Part shown: positions 12,133 to 25,830 of the stretch, piece after piece
Numbering within the stretch: the stretch's first letter is position 1
Layout: each line of letters starts with the position of its first letter
Assembly (NCBI GenBank): GCA_009823395.1
Contig: CM020501.1
Span: 11,175,861 to 11,239,860 of the forward strand
DNA: 64,000 bases
Direction: 5' to 3'
DNA from: Thamnaconus septentrionalis
Taxonomy: Eukaryota; Chordata; Actinopteri; Tetraodontiformes; Monacanthidae
Program-made: the position numbers and the translations under genes
Notes under the pieces: model-generated
Database searches by the model: none
Told to the model about the DNA's origin: nothing
The model's input: only the letters and a program-made list of their open reading frames with translations

Positions 12133-12719
12133 GAAGGCGGCGGGATGGAAAGTGGAAAATCACCTAACACCTTTCCTCTCTGGAGGCTGCAGCCGCCGTA
12201 AGCTGGATATAAAGACACAAATTGCATTCAGGCGGGTGGCGCCGTGTCGGGAGATATTAGACCGCCTGCCGTGAGGAAACAACAATCCCCATCAGCCTGT
12301 GAGAAAATAATATTTTCATTTTCAGACACTTTATTGAATGGAAACTTGGGGGAATAGGTTTTTACGGCGTGCGAGCGGGCGGATTTTATTATTTGATTTT
12401 TTTTTCTTCTCCTCTACACAAAAAGAACCAGAGGTCGTAATCTTGGCCTGGTATTGTCTCCACGTTTCCCGGCGTTTTCATTTTCTGCAGCTGGACAAAA
12501 AGGGGTCGCAGGTTCCTGCATTGTGAGTGCGGTTGCATGAACAGAACGCTGCTGCTGCCTGGGAACAATTAGGGAAACAGCGGCCGTCTAGTCCTCTGTT
12601 GCGAGGCCTGCAGGTATCCAGGTGTGCTGGAACCCTCCACTGGGTCCATCCTGCTGCATTTATTCACCCTTTTGTATCAGCAGATGTTTCTCCTGCACGC
12701 TCGCAGCCTCATCCGGAAG

Positions 12720-12920
12720 CCCGCCTGCACCACCTGACCTTCACGGTAATTGACCCAAAATATTGATGTAATGGCACTGGGCTGATTTTGATTTATTAAA
12801 AGAGCGCCGCACTCCAAGGCCCAGTGCCAATGGCTGTCTGCGCCCATCGGCAGCCATTAGGGAAAGCATCAATAGCTCAGCGGCATAAAGGGCCAGTAAT
12901 GGGGAACCTTCTTTTTTTTT
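12720..12920. promoter_or_regulatory. Candidate conserved enhancer with 11-bp inverted repeat
   Basis: Non-repetitive intronic block with GGTAATTGACC, GATTTATTAAA and GCCATTAGGG motifs. TGGCACTGGGC (12772-12782) and its exact reverse complement GCCCAGTGCCA (12819-12829) bracket 36 bases. The appearance is that of a vertebrate conserved non-coding element; no alignment is available. Confidence 0.25.
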
Positions 12921-14055
12921 GTTGGCCAGGGCTTACAGGAGAAAATCTCCATGTAAATAACCCAGCTTTGTATAAGTACTGTACATACGGAGGGATGGAG
13001 GGACGGGGGGCCGTGGCGGCGGCTTGGTTGGATCAAGGGGGGTCGGGGAGAAAAAAAATATATGACGAATAACACACCGCATCCTGATAAAAGAGCAGTG
13101 GGGGAAACAAAGGCAGGCCAGAGATGGGCTCCTGATCCAATCGCAAGAAGCAAAAAAAAGAATCCTCGCCAGACGAGTCTCGGGAGAGTTGGTGCAGCCT
13201 AACAAGCGTGAGCCAGCAGCCGTCTCACCATTACACCCATCCTGCACAAACAGCCATCATTAGGGAATAGCAGCATTGGATTCTGCTGCCATGTTTGGTG
13301 AAACAAACACACAGGATAGGTTTTCCCTCTTTCCTTCTTCTTCTTCCCTTTTTTTTTTTTTTGTTTTGTTCTTAATGGGAGCCGAGCGGCTTAAATGGCT
13401 TTTCATCCCTCCGCCGAGCCGATGCATTATTCAACCCGCGGCTGACGCTTTCACCTTTGCAAATCTAATTTAATCAAAGTCGTGAGTGTTTGTTTGGGGC
13501 CGGAGTGGGGGTGGAGGTGGAGAGGGGTCGCTTGCAACGGGAGATTATGATGAGGCCATTACTGTGGTTGGAACAATTTGAGGCAGAGGGAATTACGAGC
13601 GATGAGCAGCGTTCATTGCAAACAGAGGAAAACAGAGCGTCCTCTTGATTTGAAGCTTTTTCTAGAATCTGTACTGATAACGAAAGCAGTCATGCACGTT
13701 AATTTACAAAAAACAGAATTGGGGACAAGGCGGTTATTCTTTCATATATTCATATATTCAATATAAATCCATTCAGCATTTTGGATATATTCTATTTTTG
13801 TATTGCACTGGTTATTTTACTACTACGTAAAGGCAACTAATGAATGAAACACAAATTACCATGTAATAGGAAATGTCTGATATCAAAGTGTGAAACCATG
13901 AGGGGATTGAAGAAAAACAGCCCTTGACAAATTGCTGGTTTCTGTGTTTTTTTACATTAGTAAAAATGGTGGAATGTTTGAAGAAGGTTTGTTAGTTTTT
14001 TTGTGGGTTGACGTCAAAACAAAATATGTCGGACGATGACGTTTTTAGCTTCTAC

Positions 14056-14222
14056 CTTATTGCAGAGCTTCCCCAGGCTCCGTGTTTGTCCGTGAGGATG
14101 TTAACTATCTTCTGGATGAGCTGCGTGGCCGTCACATGGTCGCGGTACTTGGCCGCACGGATCAGGTGGTCGCACATTTTCTCCTCGTCTCGCTTCTCCG
14201 CGGCATACTGGGCGCAGCTCGA
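14056..14222 (-). CDS. lrba: lrba exon 26 of window (DUF1088-type region)
   Basis: 167 bases, acceptor TCCCCGCAG, donor GTAGAA. It starts in phase 0 and encodes SSCAQYAAEKRDEEKMCDHL, then IRAAKYRDHVTATQLIQKIV and NILTDKHGAWGSSAI plus two bases of the next Ser codon. RAAKYRDHVTATQLIQKI is the LRBA version; NBEA has SAAKHRDHVTANQLKQKI. The stretch is charged and helical, with no frame damage. Introns of 8.0 kb (upstream) and 13.6 kb (downstream) flank it. Confidence 0.97.
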
Positions 14223-16689
14223 CTGCGGGGAACAGAAGGGAAAAAGACGCATTACACATCCTGCAAGTAGGAAGGAGTCACAAAACAAATGTGTCAAAAG
14301 GAAAGACTTGAAGGAAGATAGATTGTAAAATGGAAAATGTTGGCGTCTTTACACAAAATAGGCGAGTAGGTAAAAGCAATGCAGAACTGGCAGCGTTTTC
14401 ACATTACAGAAACTTCAAATGAAAAGCACGAGGGTCATTTCTGTCCTTGTGTCAAGTTGATTAATAACAGCAGACACGTATTTACTAATGCCCTACAGCA
14501 CATCAAATCACACCATACCCACAATGCACAGGGAGGACATTTTTCTCTGTCGGAATTTGTTATCAGAACGGGCCTTTGAACTCTGCGGTGAGGGGAAAGT
14601 ATAGCACCTTGCGAGAACAAAAGCGTGACTGTGAAACAGTGCTGCGATTTCCAATCTCAGAAACGATGTGTAACACAAACTCGTTGCTCACGTTAAGAAA
14701 AACAGGATCCGATAGAAATATTTTTTAAGAGGTGAAAGCAAGGACAAGTTAGACGGGGAAAGTGTGCAAAATTCTGTATATTCCTTCACATGGGCAGAAG
14801 CTAAATGTCTGCAGCACTACGACAAAAAGTAATGCCTCCGCAGTTCTGTATTGCTCACCTTCACCTTAAAATAACCTATTGCTGTAACAGTCATACTGCA
14901 GAGTACAAAGTCACATGGGCTGCTGAACAAATGAAACCTACTTTTTCAAAGTTAGCAGTAAGTGTTTTATAATGGCTCCTCCTCTCCAATTTGAACAGCA
15001 ACATTTTATATCTGACAGAAAATCTATAGGTATAAATCACATTAGAGGGGCTTTTCTGTGGGCTGCCGGGCCTTAATTATCAATCTGTGTCTCTTTGTGT
15101 GGCATTAGAGTGGGCCTTGACCTTATAGCTCGACGACCGGAGAGCGCATAATGAAGGGACGAGGCAAAAGATATTTCTGGGTGAATGGGACAAATTTCAA
15201 ACGGAGAATGTTTGTCTTGGCTGTGTTGGTGTGCGTTAAAAGAGAGAGAAGGCGTGCGCGCGCGTGTGTGTGTGTGTGTGTCCATTAATCTTGATCAGTA
15301 GCAATGGAGGGAAGCAGGATTGGATCAAGCAAAGAGCAAGAGCAAAGAACCGCTACAATTCCAGTAACTCTACTTTTAACTCGCTTAATTCTTTAGAAAA
15401 CCATTGACCAATGTAAGAAATATATCACCATTTTAATTAATGAATATTTACCAGCAAAATAAAGGAATATTTACAACAGAAGTGTGTAACGCACCCTAAA
15501 AACTATCCAAAATCCAGCTGAGACACACGTAAAGTCTGCGGGGCTAATTAACAGTGCCGGGTTCAAACTCATAACCATAAACAAACACTTCATCGCTTTA
15601 GTGTTGAGCCTGCCCAAATGCCCAGAACCCTCCATGCTGTAATGGGCTGTTCTCACATCCAGAGCCAATGTTGACCACAGGCCTGTAGTCTAAATTCACA
15701 GGCACAGACCTCCAATAACAAGCAGCGAAAAAAAAAAAAGTCAAACGTATGTGTACGTAGAGGTCATTAAATCCTCCCAAAAAACGAAGGGGCTCTGTTT
15801 GTAAGTGGAAAAGACAAGTCACGGTTAATTCCAGGGGTCAATGGATTGACATGCGGTCATGGAACATATACCAGGGTGGTATGGAGAGTTTCGTATAGTA
15901 TACAGCTAAAGCACATGATAAATCTACCGGTTGGCACCATTTCGCACTCGCATGCAATCATACTCACATATGGGATTAAAAAAATAAACAAAAGGAGCGA
16001 ATTCACTGTGTAAGCAAAGAGCATTTATTTCTGTTGGTCACTCCAGATATACCTCTTTCAGGGCGACCAAGGCCAGAGAGAAAATCTTAAGAACCAACAT
16101 TCACAGAGGCGAAGTGAAAAGGGTGCAAGTTGAAACAAACAGAGGGACGGCACGACTTCAGCTTCCAAGCCAAGCGGCGACCAGGGCACAAGATGCTGGC
16201 TGGTGAGAGCGTTATGATTCCAGACATTGTAATCATTGGCTGCACCTTCCATTACACGGCCCGGCTGACAGGGTCGGCCCCGGCACGAGCGGCCGCCCCG
16301 CCGGAGGAGACAGCTTTGGCGAAGATGAAATGATAATGGCTGGCATTAATCGAGTCAATTACCCTGAGCCGTGTCTCCCGCAATTCGTCAACGGTTCAAG
16401 TAAATAAGTCGGGATGTGTGCTGCAAGTTTCAGCGGAAATGGACGAGTAAAGATCCGGACGGAGATTTAATAAAATAAATAAATAAATAAATACTAATAA
16501 TAATAACACAATCATCATCCCGAATTGCAGAATTGCAGAAAACAACAATGTGGATGTTCATGTTCCCAAACATTCTTTCTTTTATTTTTGTTCATGGTGT
16601 TGATCTGGTCGACATGCCAATTCAACAAATACTCCCGAGATGACTTTGACAGTGATGGTGTCGAGTGCAGGCTTCATCTAAATGCTGTA

Positions 16690-17300
16690 GTTGTTGTCAG
16701 ATGATGCCTGGGCCTCTTCCGCCCCTCCTCGCCCTCCCCTCACTGGGTTGAGAGGGTTAACCAGTGTAATAGGCTGGAGAATGGAGGCTCATTACACGAT
16801 ATCAGCCCCGTGTTTATCAATTAGAGTGACAGAGAGGGGTCTGGTGGCAGTGCTGTCCTGCAGTGAGCTTTCAACAAGCCGACTGACAAAACCAGGGCCT
16901 CCGTGTTCCGCCAGACAGAGGGGTGATGGGGCGAGCGGAGAACAAAATCAGCCGAGATCTTATTAAAGCGCTTCATTTGCAATGCCTTGACACTGGCGGC
17001 ACATCGGGGCTCCCTGCTCGCCCAGACTGGGGCCCGTCGCTCCACCAGAATTCTTCAATTTCTCACATCCGCCGACAAGCGCTCCCAGAGGGTTTCATTT
17101 ACCAGCGGGCAGAGAGAACTGTCCGGCGGAAGGCGAGACATCAGCCCTCCGTCCTTGTCTCGGTATCAGCCGATGCAAATGCACTACAAATAAATTCCCG
17201 CCGCAACACAATGGAGGTCTGCCGAGACAAGGGGATGAAATGAGAAAGGAGGATGGGGGTCGCTGAACAAAAGTCGACGCTGCGCCAGCCCGCCAATTGG
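16690..17300. promoter_or_regulatory. Candidate regulatory block with POU octamer
   Basis: About 600 bases of non-repetitive, moderately GC-rich intron with TAATAGG, TCATTACACG, ATCAATTAGAG, CTTATTAAAGCG and an octamer ATGCAAAT at 17173-17180. The ORFs here lack splice or family support. Treated as a likely conserved non-coding region; conservation is not demonstrable here. Confidence 0.25.
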
Positions 17301-20300
17301 TTTCAAAGAGAATCCCTCGCACTTGATCTCCTGCCCTCGAGTTTTCAAATTGCAACATAAAACGCCACCGGGGGAATTCAGACAATGGGCTCTGGCAAGG
17401 AGCGAGTGAAGGGAAGAGGAGGGGGAGAAAAATGAGGGCTTAAAAGTACAATGGCGAACAAAAGTCACCAAATGACAATGGCTGACAGCCACTTCAATTC
17501 TGAAATGATGCCCCTGTCATGGCGTGCTCCCAAGTATTGATTTTTTTTCCCCTCCCTCCTCCTCCTGGAGCACAGAGGGGGAAAAAAAATTAATCCAGTT
17601 GAAACAGATCGCTGATGGCACTGGGACCAAAGCAAGCAGCCATCAAGGTTAACGCAGGCGCAACACTTATCAAGTGCCCTCCTCCCCCCTGTTGTTCCTC
17701 TTCCTCCTCTTCCGCGTCCCTTCACACCGTCTCCGGCTGATTTTTAATGGAGGCAGTGGCTTCATCTCTCTAACCTGGAAACCTGGATTCCCCAGAAAGC
17801 TGCATCCTCCCCTTGTACCATCACTCTGCTTTCGCTGCCATCTTTCCGTGATGATTTCAGCGCAGCTTCAAGGTCGTGCCACGTGAAAAATCATAGGTGT
17901 TAAACTGTCGTCTGGCTGTGAAAAATGGTGAAATAAGGTAAGGAGGCCCCGCACATGAAAAATACACCTCATTTGGGTCGTGTGTCGTCTGATATGATAA
18001 ATAAAGGCGGTTGGCTATCAACTTGGGTTTTCAAAAAAACAAAACAATTTTTGTTGGAATGAAATGGTTAAAAGAATCTCAAGGCCACACAATGGTGCCC
18101 TGTATGAGATTAATTTTGAAATGTGGGCTCACATTCAGTGACATAAAAAAAAGGAATAAGGAAAAAAAAAACCTTGCGCTGACTTAAGACACTAGGGAGA
18201 AGCCAAGTGGTCATGCGTAATGATGGTAGCTCTGGAGGAGGTACCTAGGGACTTCATTACCCAGGAAAGTCAGCAACACAGGGACGGAGACGACGGTTCA
18301 TCTGGATACTCTCCTAGTTCCATCCACAGTGTCTTGAATACAATAAGAATTGGTATATTAACAAAAAAAAGTATTATTGTAATGTACCTTGAAGCCTATA
18401 TCCTATAAATTTGTGTCACACAGCCTTCTGCTGAAGAACAAATATAAAGGTTGTCAATAGAAGGCACAACATTTTTTTTTCCCATTTTCAAAGTCTATCA
18501 AAACTGGCACAAGGGGTAACATTAGGAATGTATCTGCCCCACGGCTAGCAGCTCTAATGTAACTCTTGCAAAAGCCAGTTGGGAGTAAAGGGAAAACTAC
18601 CAAGAAAAGCTTCTTCTCTTGTTTCGATGTGAAAATGCTTATAGTATCCAGTACAACTGCAAGACCAATTAAAAACAACAAGAAACAAACAAAGAGGAAC
18701 ACGTTCAGCTGGCAGTCGGCAGGATGGATGGGTGAGACTTCAGAGATAGAGCTTGCTGCTGTGCAAGGATTCCAACGTTGTCCGTGTCAATGACTTGAGG
18801 CTGGTGGCCTAAAAATGACTTGGCATGATCACACAGTGGGTGGGGATTTTTTTCGGGACTTGCAACTAATCGTTTCACCAATGTTGTTCAGCTGGGCTGC
18901 TGTTTGAAAATGTCAAAGGAAAAGGAAAAAGGGGTTTGTGCTTCAGTGGCGGTGGTGTAAGTGACCTGACATAGGTCCAACTTCACTTACACAACTACAG
19001 CACATCCCTAACCTCCTCCTAACTCCTGCTGCTGCAAGGGGGATACACAGGTTTCCATGGCATAGTGCTACGATAATAGGACATAATGAGCGTTAGCTCA
19101 ATGTTAATGGCATTAACTTTGGGGGGGGGCATCATTTTACAAGCTCAGCAGAGAGAAGACAGCCAAGCAGAGTACTAATTAGCTACTATCGTCTGGCTTT
19201 CGCTGGATCTTTCAGACAGTCGATTCAATTACTCCATATAAGAGCAGGGGATGAATCAGCGGGTGGGGTATTAAAAGAAAAAAAAGCAAGAGGGAAAGAG
19301 GGAGAAAGAATAGAAATGACTGGGTCTTGGCTCACACTTCCCTATCTGGACCTTCTTATCTGCCCTTGTGCCCCTGAGCCCACCACATTTCATCCTTAAT
19401 GGACAAGACCATAAAAAGAAAGACTTCGATTTCTCTCTCCTCCTTTCTATCTCTTGAGCTCCCTTTCCTTCCTGCTTCTCTGGAAGATATCAGAGTCTAT
19501 CACTTGCTGCGCCGGGCAGCAGCATCCGATCTGCAGATCTCCCTCGCATTAAGGATGCTTTCAGATAGAGAACCCTAAAAGGTAATTGGATTTGCCCCCA
19601 TAGTTATCTTCATCTCTTTCACCCTCGGCCCACTGTAATAACTTACTCACAGAGCCGAGGATAACTCAATTCTGTCCCACCAAGGGCCACTGACACTGTG
19701 AGTGAGGCAGAAGGGGCAGTGGGAGAGAAACAGAAACAGGGATTTTTATGCTAGCCAAAGAACACAAACACTGAAGAGACAAGAAACACCTTGTGGATTC
19801 ATGTCATAATAGTTTGTCCTTGGTAGTTGGTGGTAGTTACTGATATTCAAGTACAACAATTGGGGTGACATTCAGAACAGTTTAAAAAAATGTTTATGCA
19901 CAAGTGACTGGCATTGCATGTGAGCAAACCTCATGCTATCATGCTATGAGTCACTTTAGATGCCAGTTTTTATTACTTACAAAACAGTGACCCAACGTTT
20001 CTGTCACTATAACCCAATACAATAGAACAACTCTTCAGGGAACAAAAACAAAACCCTGGAACATGGCCGATTTTTTTTTTCCAAACGCACCCTCTCCCTC
20101 CCCTCCCCTGCCCTTGGGGAGGATGTTTCATTGGCCTGTTATTTTTATTGTGGCGCTGCAAAATGAAACCGTTGGCTCCAGCAGAGCTTGTATGGAGGCA
20201 AAAATCAATACAGCAATATCAGAGCAAGACTTATCAGGGCTTCACTTCTTCTCAGGGGTCACGGAGGAGCAACTGCATTTAAGTGGGGAATTCAATTGTG

Positions 20301-21670
20301 AAACATAGTTTGGGACGAGCCTCGCCGGATATCTGATCAAGGGCGGCAGCGGGACCGAGACGGTAAAGTTTCAAATGAGAGCACAACAATAGAGCTGATT
20401 GAAAGTTCTGGCCATAGTGCTGCTTCAATTAGAAATGAGAAACACCATCGGCCTGCACAAAATACTGCTCCAACTATTTTGTGCCTACACTGCAGACCCG
20501 TCAAGGACTGGCACAGTTGAACAAATAGTAGAATAGAATTGGAAAAAAATTTACTAATCTGCAACTGTCACATGCAATTGCTTATTAGCACGAAACCTGG
20601 AGGATTGTGGAGAAATCTGACATCATGCCTGTAACCTCAATCTGACACTTAATATATTGTTTGCATTTGACACTGTCTCTTAATGCCATGTCCAGTTCCC
20701 TACACTCTTCTCAGTTTCTTACCTCAAAATTATAGATTTATTGTAAGCTGACAATCAATTTAATTGTATCAATTTATGCAATTTTAAAACTGACTCATTA
20801 CTGATTATTTGTTTTGTTAGAAACTTGCTCTGAATTCAAGCAATCTCATAAGGAGGTCAGTGGAACATGGCTCCTGGCATCCACACAACTCAAAGGAAAA
20901 TGTTTGGCTATGGAATTTAATGCAACATAACCACTGAGTGAAAATGTTTTTTCACTGGATCGAGGTTAGATGGATGACCGCTGTTTTCAGAGTTGAAGTC
21001 TGACTGATCCGGGTGCCGTTAAAAGTCAAGGCATCCAAGAATCCTACCACAGAGGAAAAAGCAAAAAATATTGCAACCACAGACGGAACCCTCATGTATA
21101 AGACTTGTGTCCTCGTTCCTCTGATCGACTTTCAACACCCTTCAGGGACTTCTACTTTACGCAAGCGCAAGAGAGACCCTTCCTTGAACCCTTGAAGGCA
21201 TCGCGTTTTTACTGCAGAGAGGTTGACGGGGGGGCCGGAGGCTTAAGGAGGTGTAGGTGCAGTGGTGGGCTTATTCAGTCAGCCCTTCAAGCCAGTACAT
21301 CTCAGGTCTGTCTGCAGCTTTTAGTGCGAGCAGGATCCTGAGAAATGAGAGAATGTCCTGCCACTGGCCAAACACCGTCCCAGCGGGGGTATAATGGGCA
21401 GGATCTCAGCAGGACAGGAAATCATTTTGGTTAGATCTAGAAAGCAGAGTTTCACGGAGTTGGCCGTGAAAAGGTGGAACGAACTGTGCCCATGGGTCCG
21501 GAGAGAGCCGGCCCGGCAGCTACAAGGTGAAAGGCAACATTTGTGCAGAGAAGTGGTGGGGCCGGGGAGGGAGGAGGATATATTTCAGAGGCACAGCAAT
21601 AAATTAACACCACACAATGTTTGGTTTGCGATACGTGCCAAACATGATGTGCAGCTTCAAACTACTTTCT

Positions 21671-21671
<1 letters not shown>

Positions 21672-21714
<43 letters not shown>
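21672..21714. repeat. (GT)n microsatellite
   Basis: A GT run of about 20 units, with a GC interruption near each end. Confidence 0.93.
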
Positions 21715-22218
21715 CTGCGAGTCTTCACGTTCAGAAAAGGGTTGTGTTTGAAAGGTAAACATTTGTCTTTCGGCTTTGGTATGACAGTTCTTAAAACTGG
21801 ACAGACAAGTAGGGAGTAGTGATTGGATGAGCTATCGAGCGCTCTTATTGGCCAGAACATCTGATTAGCATTGAATTTTAATAATTTATCAGCTGAGTTT
21901 TATCAGCAAAAACTGATAAAACAAGGAAGTGCTTCATTGTAGTTTTCTATCTAAAACACTCATATTGCATTTCTGTGGATCTCATGCATTAAAATATAAG
22001 CTGTGTTTCAACATGCCGATTTAAATAATCATTTGTTGAGGCTTATTGAATGAATGATTATTGAAAGTCATGGAAAAGAAACATGATTTTTCATATGCAA
22101 TTTAAACACTTAAATGAAAACATCAAAATTTTCTATGGTTTATGGTGGTATCAACGGTTTTCTCCCAAAAAAAAAAAAAAAAAAAAAAGGTCAGTGGTTT
22201 TAATTGTCATGCACATAC

Positions 22219-22327
22219 CTCAAACTCTGCGTGCCTGTGGATGTCTTCGGCCCTCTGACGGCTGAGGATGAATTCAGCTTCATTAGCCACTCGGACCAGG
22301 TGATCCTTCATGGTGTGACTCAGCAGC
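22219..22327 (-). CDS. lrba: lrba exon 25 of window (DUF1088-type region)
   Basis: 109 bases, acceptor CTTCTCCCCAG, donor GTATGT. The first base completes an Arg codon from exon 24. The exon then reads [20 protein letters not shown] and [16 protein letters not shown], ending in phase 0. [17 protein letters not shown] agrees with mammalian LRBA apart from at most conservative changes. The stretch forms a predicted amphipathic, charged helix pair. Confidence 0.97.
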
Positions 22328-24500
22328 CTGGGGAGAAGACAGATGGTCACCATCGCACTCAGTTGCTGCATAAATACATATTCACTGCTATCACCGCTCA
22401 GCCTTCCACGTAAGATACTCTGCATAGATGTTATATCACCTAGAACCCAATGATGAAAGTGTCAGACTAGCGTTTAGTGACATCATAGTATCCAAGCCTT
22501 GGAATTATTTGGGCAGTGCTGTGATAACACGAGCGAAAAGAACACACAGCCGTGTAATACCCATAAAATGCTGGAAAATGAGCAGAAAATCTGATTTGGA
22601 GACAAACCACAGTGTGCATGAGTGCTTCTCCAACAGGGATGCACACGTGCCCATGGACTTGTTAATGATATGCATCAGACAGCGGGGAGGATCTCAGCCC
22701 GTGTGGCTACACATGTAGCCTGCGTCTCCCACATCTTATCAGCGTGGATGAAACACACACGTTTTGTGTGTCATCAGGTGTGTGTGTGTGTGTGTGTGTG
22801 TGAGTTGGGTCAAAGAATCCTCTCCACAGCCCTAAAGGTCGAGACTGTGCAAAGTGGAACAATAACAGACTCGGGGCCAGAGAGACGGTGGAGGCTGTAA
22901 CCTAAGCCTGCTGTTTCAGCGCAGGGCAGCAGGGGAGCGGAGGTGCTGGGGCCTCCGTAGCCTCCGTGGCCCTGCCGAGGCCCCGCTATCAATAACCCAG
23001 CCGCTGGCCGTCTGCAGCCTTCACACTGTAACAGTCCAGGGACATCTTTATGGAGCTTTTTTATTTTTAACTGAGCAGTTACTTACTTATTTAAAGGGTA
23101 ATATCTCATGGGAGTCTATTTAATGTCTGTTTTTGACTGTCTGACCCGCTTGGGTGCCGGCATTGCGGAAATGAACAGGGGCCAAAAAATCGGTTTTCAT
23201 TTTGCACTTCAGAAATGTTTGTTTAAAAGGTGCAAGTGTTTTCAGAACTTCTTTGGAGCAGCTTCCCAAACCAGATTTCAGCCAACAGTAGTTTTAGCCC
23301 ACTGTTTACAGCCTCCCCGGAAAAGCTCAATTGTAGCTTCCTGCTAAAACTGATGAAAACTGGACTCTTCACATGTGTGGAACTAAAATATAGCAGCAAG
23401 GACTGTCTGGGTGTGTTGTCTTTAACCAGGGAGAGGAATCAGCTGGTGTCGGTGGAGGACAGATTTTTATCTAAACTTTTTTGAAATGTTAAATGAGAAA
23501 AAGGTTATTAAAAATGAAAGTGGAGAGAGGTGGAATCTTGTACCTATAAGTAATAAGTGTTATCATTGTACTATTAAATGTTTTGTTGAACAAATTTCTG
23601 ATTCCTCCCTTTTGAACCCATAGTACTTAACCAACTTCATAATGTTCTCATTTTTTATTCTTTTTGTTAAATGTTAGTGTATTTGTGACCTTCTTAGTGT
23701 ATGACTGTTATGTATTGATGTCTTGTACTGGCATCATGGTTTTTGTGAATGTCTTTTATTTATTGTTTTTTTCTTTATGTGTTCAAAATAAATAAACCAA
23801 AAAAAAGTAATAGGTGCTTTTTTTATTAAACTGTCAAATTATAGTTATTTACTTGCATCTCTGAACACTTTGTTCTAGCAACAAAGCAAAAATGATTAAG
23901 ATGATATACTATGAAAGACATTGCTGGATGATGTGAACTAAATGAAACATTCAATTCCATGTGTGTACGCAGAACTTACAGATGTAACTATAAAATGTAT
24001 CATGGTGGCTCATGGCAAAATTGAATATACATCTCAATCTGCACTAAGGACTCAGAGGGCCATAGTGCTGGTTCTAATAGGATTTATGTGGATTAGGTTA
24101 TACCAATACTTAAGGCAGCGGATCAATAATGGCAAGTGTGACCCTTTTACATCCATAATTGATGACTTCTAAGTCAAAGTTAAACCAATGTTGGAGGTAG
24201 AGAATTTTATTAAGTTCAGACTGGGAGGTCAATAAGTCTGCATAATAGAAAAAAACAGCATAATACAAAGCATGGAGGCGGACATGAGAGATGAATACTG
24301 GCGGCTAAAAGAAACGGCACAAACAGAGAGAAGGACAGCAGGAAATCTGGAGTCACTTCCCGAGTTTAGCTGAGGAACCAATGATCAGAGGACATTTCAC
24401 CTTCTACCCAATCCTCTCTGAAAGCCTTCTGCGAGAGGAAGGACCTAAATAAAACAGGCCATCTTCAGGCAGGCGCACACGTGTGTGTCGGGAAACTTAC
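22328..24500 (-). other. lrba intron (exon 24 to exon 25), 2.2 kb
   Basis: It holds a (GT)n tract at about 22779-22802 and, near 23480-23815, a stretch ending AATAAATAAACC followed by an A-run. That stretch could be the 3' end of an old retroposed sequence, though no coding similarity is visible. Otherwise I see nothing. Confidence 0.75.
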
Positions 24501-24565
24501 CTGCCTTCGTTGACCAACTCGATGAAAGCCAGACCAGCATTCTTCTGGATGGAGTTCTGCCATTC
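24501..24565 (-). CDS. lrba: lrba exon 24 of window (DUF1088-type region)
   Basis: A short 65-base exon with acceptor GTTGACTTGCAG and donor GTAAGT. It reads [21 protein letters not shown] plus AG, which with exon 25's first base gives Arg. The sequence matches the near-invariant [19 protein letters not shown] block shared by LRBA and NBEA. It is too short to stand out as an ORF and was placed by splice sites and family sequence. Confidence 0.96.
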
Positions 24566-25429
24566 CTGCAAGTCAACACACAAAGACACAAGGGCTGTTT
24601 ACATACGACTTCATCCAGTTAGACACAGTAAATTTCAACAAGAGAAAATTTCAAAGCAAGGAGGTAAAATTGCCACATGACTCGTACACGGCGTTTATAT
24701 TCCTTAATTGCATGATAAACGTGATTAAAGCCATTTATTTGCTTAGAGGACAGAGACATGAAGACATTCTAAAGAAAATGGAAGACCATTTTGAAAAAGT
24801 CATCATAATTCCAAGGTCTCATGGTGTTTTTTTTTTTTTCCCCCCATTATGAACACCAGTGAAGCAGCCATGCTCATGTATGTTGACGTTAACTCAGCGA
24901 AAAGTGCTTGGTGTCAATCTGTGACATCCCAAAGAAATGATTTTCAGGACTTGACAGAAATGTATCTCAGTTCTGAGGAGTTCACTGACAGGTTGGATAC
25001 ATTAATGTCTTTATTAATCTAAAAAAAAAAAATCTTGATTAATTTCTGATCTGAAATGATCAATTAATGGCCACCTCTAAAAAAAAAAGTTAAATTTTCT
25101 AAAAATAATGCAACCATCACAAATCAATGACAATAATTTTAATATCACTGACAGCAGCATACAATGAGAAATGCGATGCCACCTCAATGCCAGGAATAAA
25201 AAAAAATTGCTTCCACTAAAAAAAAAGAGCCAATGCAAATAAATTGTCCTAACTGCAAACCAAACCCCACTGTCACTGTCGCTGAAATTATTCTAATCAA
25301 CGTACAACAAAATAATAGAGGAAAAAAAATAAAAGTCAGTTTAAAGACAACAAATAGAAACGATTTGATTATTCCAAAGATCTGTTACATTATAAAACTG
25401 CCAAAGTTTGTCTTTTTTATCAACCCTAT

Positions 25430-25830
25430 CAACACAGGGCAGCGACTTTGTCCTACACTCGAGCGGCCCGGTTGTTTACGCTCGGCCCATAAGCTGCAGT
25501 TCTCTCAGTGTCTCGTGAAACCTCATCTGAAAAAGGCGCAGCGGCGGCCGCTCTGATCAGCGCGGCCTCGACATAATCTGCGGGCAAACTGGCAGAGGGG
25601 ACTGAAAGAGCTGTGTTGAGAGTGCATTTATCACGGGTAAACACACAAATTTCCTCCTCTTTGACGACCGTTATGGTTGAAGGTGTCAGTCTAAACAATC
25701 CAGCCGCAGCCGCGTGCGACGTTAAAAAGCCCGGCGCTTTCGACAGGGGACAAGCAGAGGAGGGAAACTCAGCGGTCATCATCTCTCATGCTCTGTTCAA
25801 TATTTCAACACCTTCGGCACAAGCGTCAAA
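25430..25830. promoter_or_regulatory. Candidate conserved non-coding block
   Basis: A GC-rich island in an AT-rich intron, with long unique sequence including GCATTTATCACGGGTAAACA and GACGACCGTTATGGTTGAAG. No coding exon fits here because the flanking exons are already in phase. Proposed regulatory element on composition alone. Confidence 0.2.

Larger units (their letters stand above)
14223..22218 (-). other. lrba intron (exon 25 to exon 26), 8.0 kb
   Basis: No coding exon is supported and the flanking exons join in phase 0. It contains short GT tracts (15252-15282 and 21672-21714), an (AAAT)n run near 16470-16494 and a candidate regulatory block at about 16690-17300. The remainder, including 17300-21600, shows no gene, RNA or mobile element I can identify. 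Confidence 0.85.
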
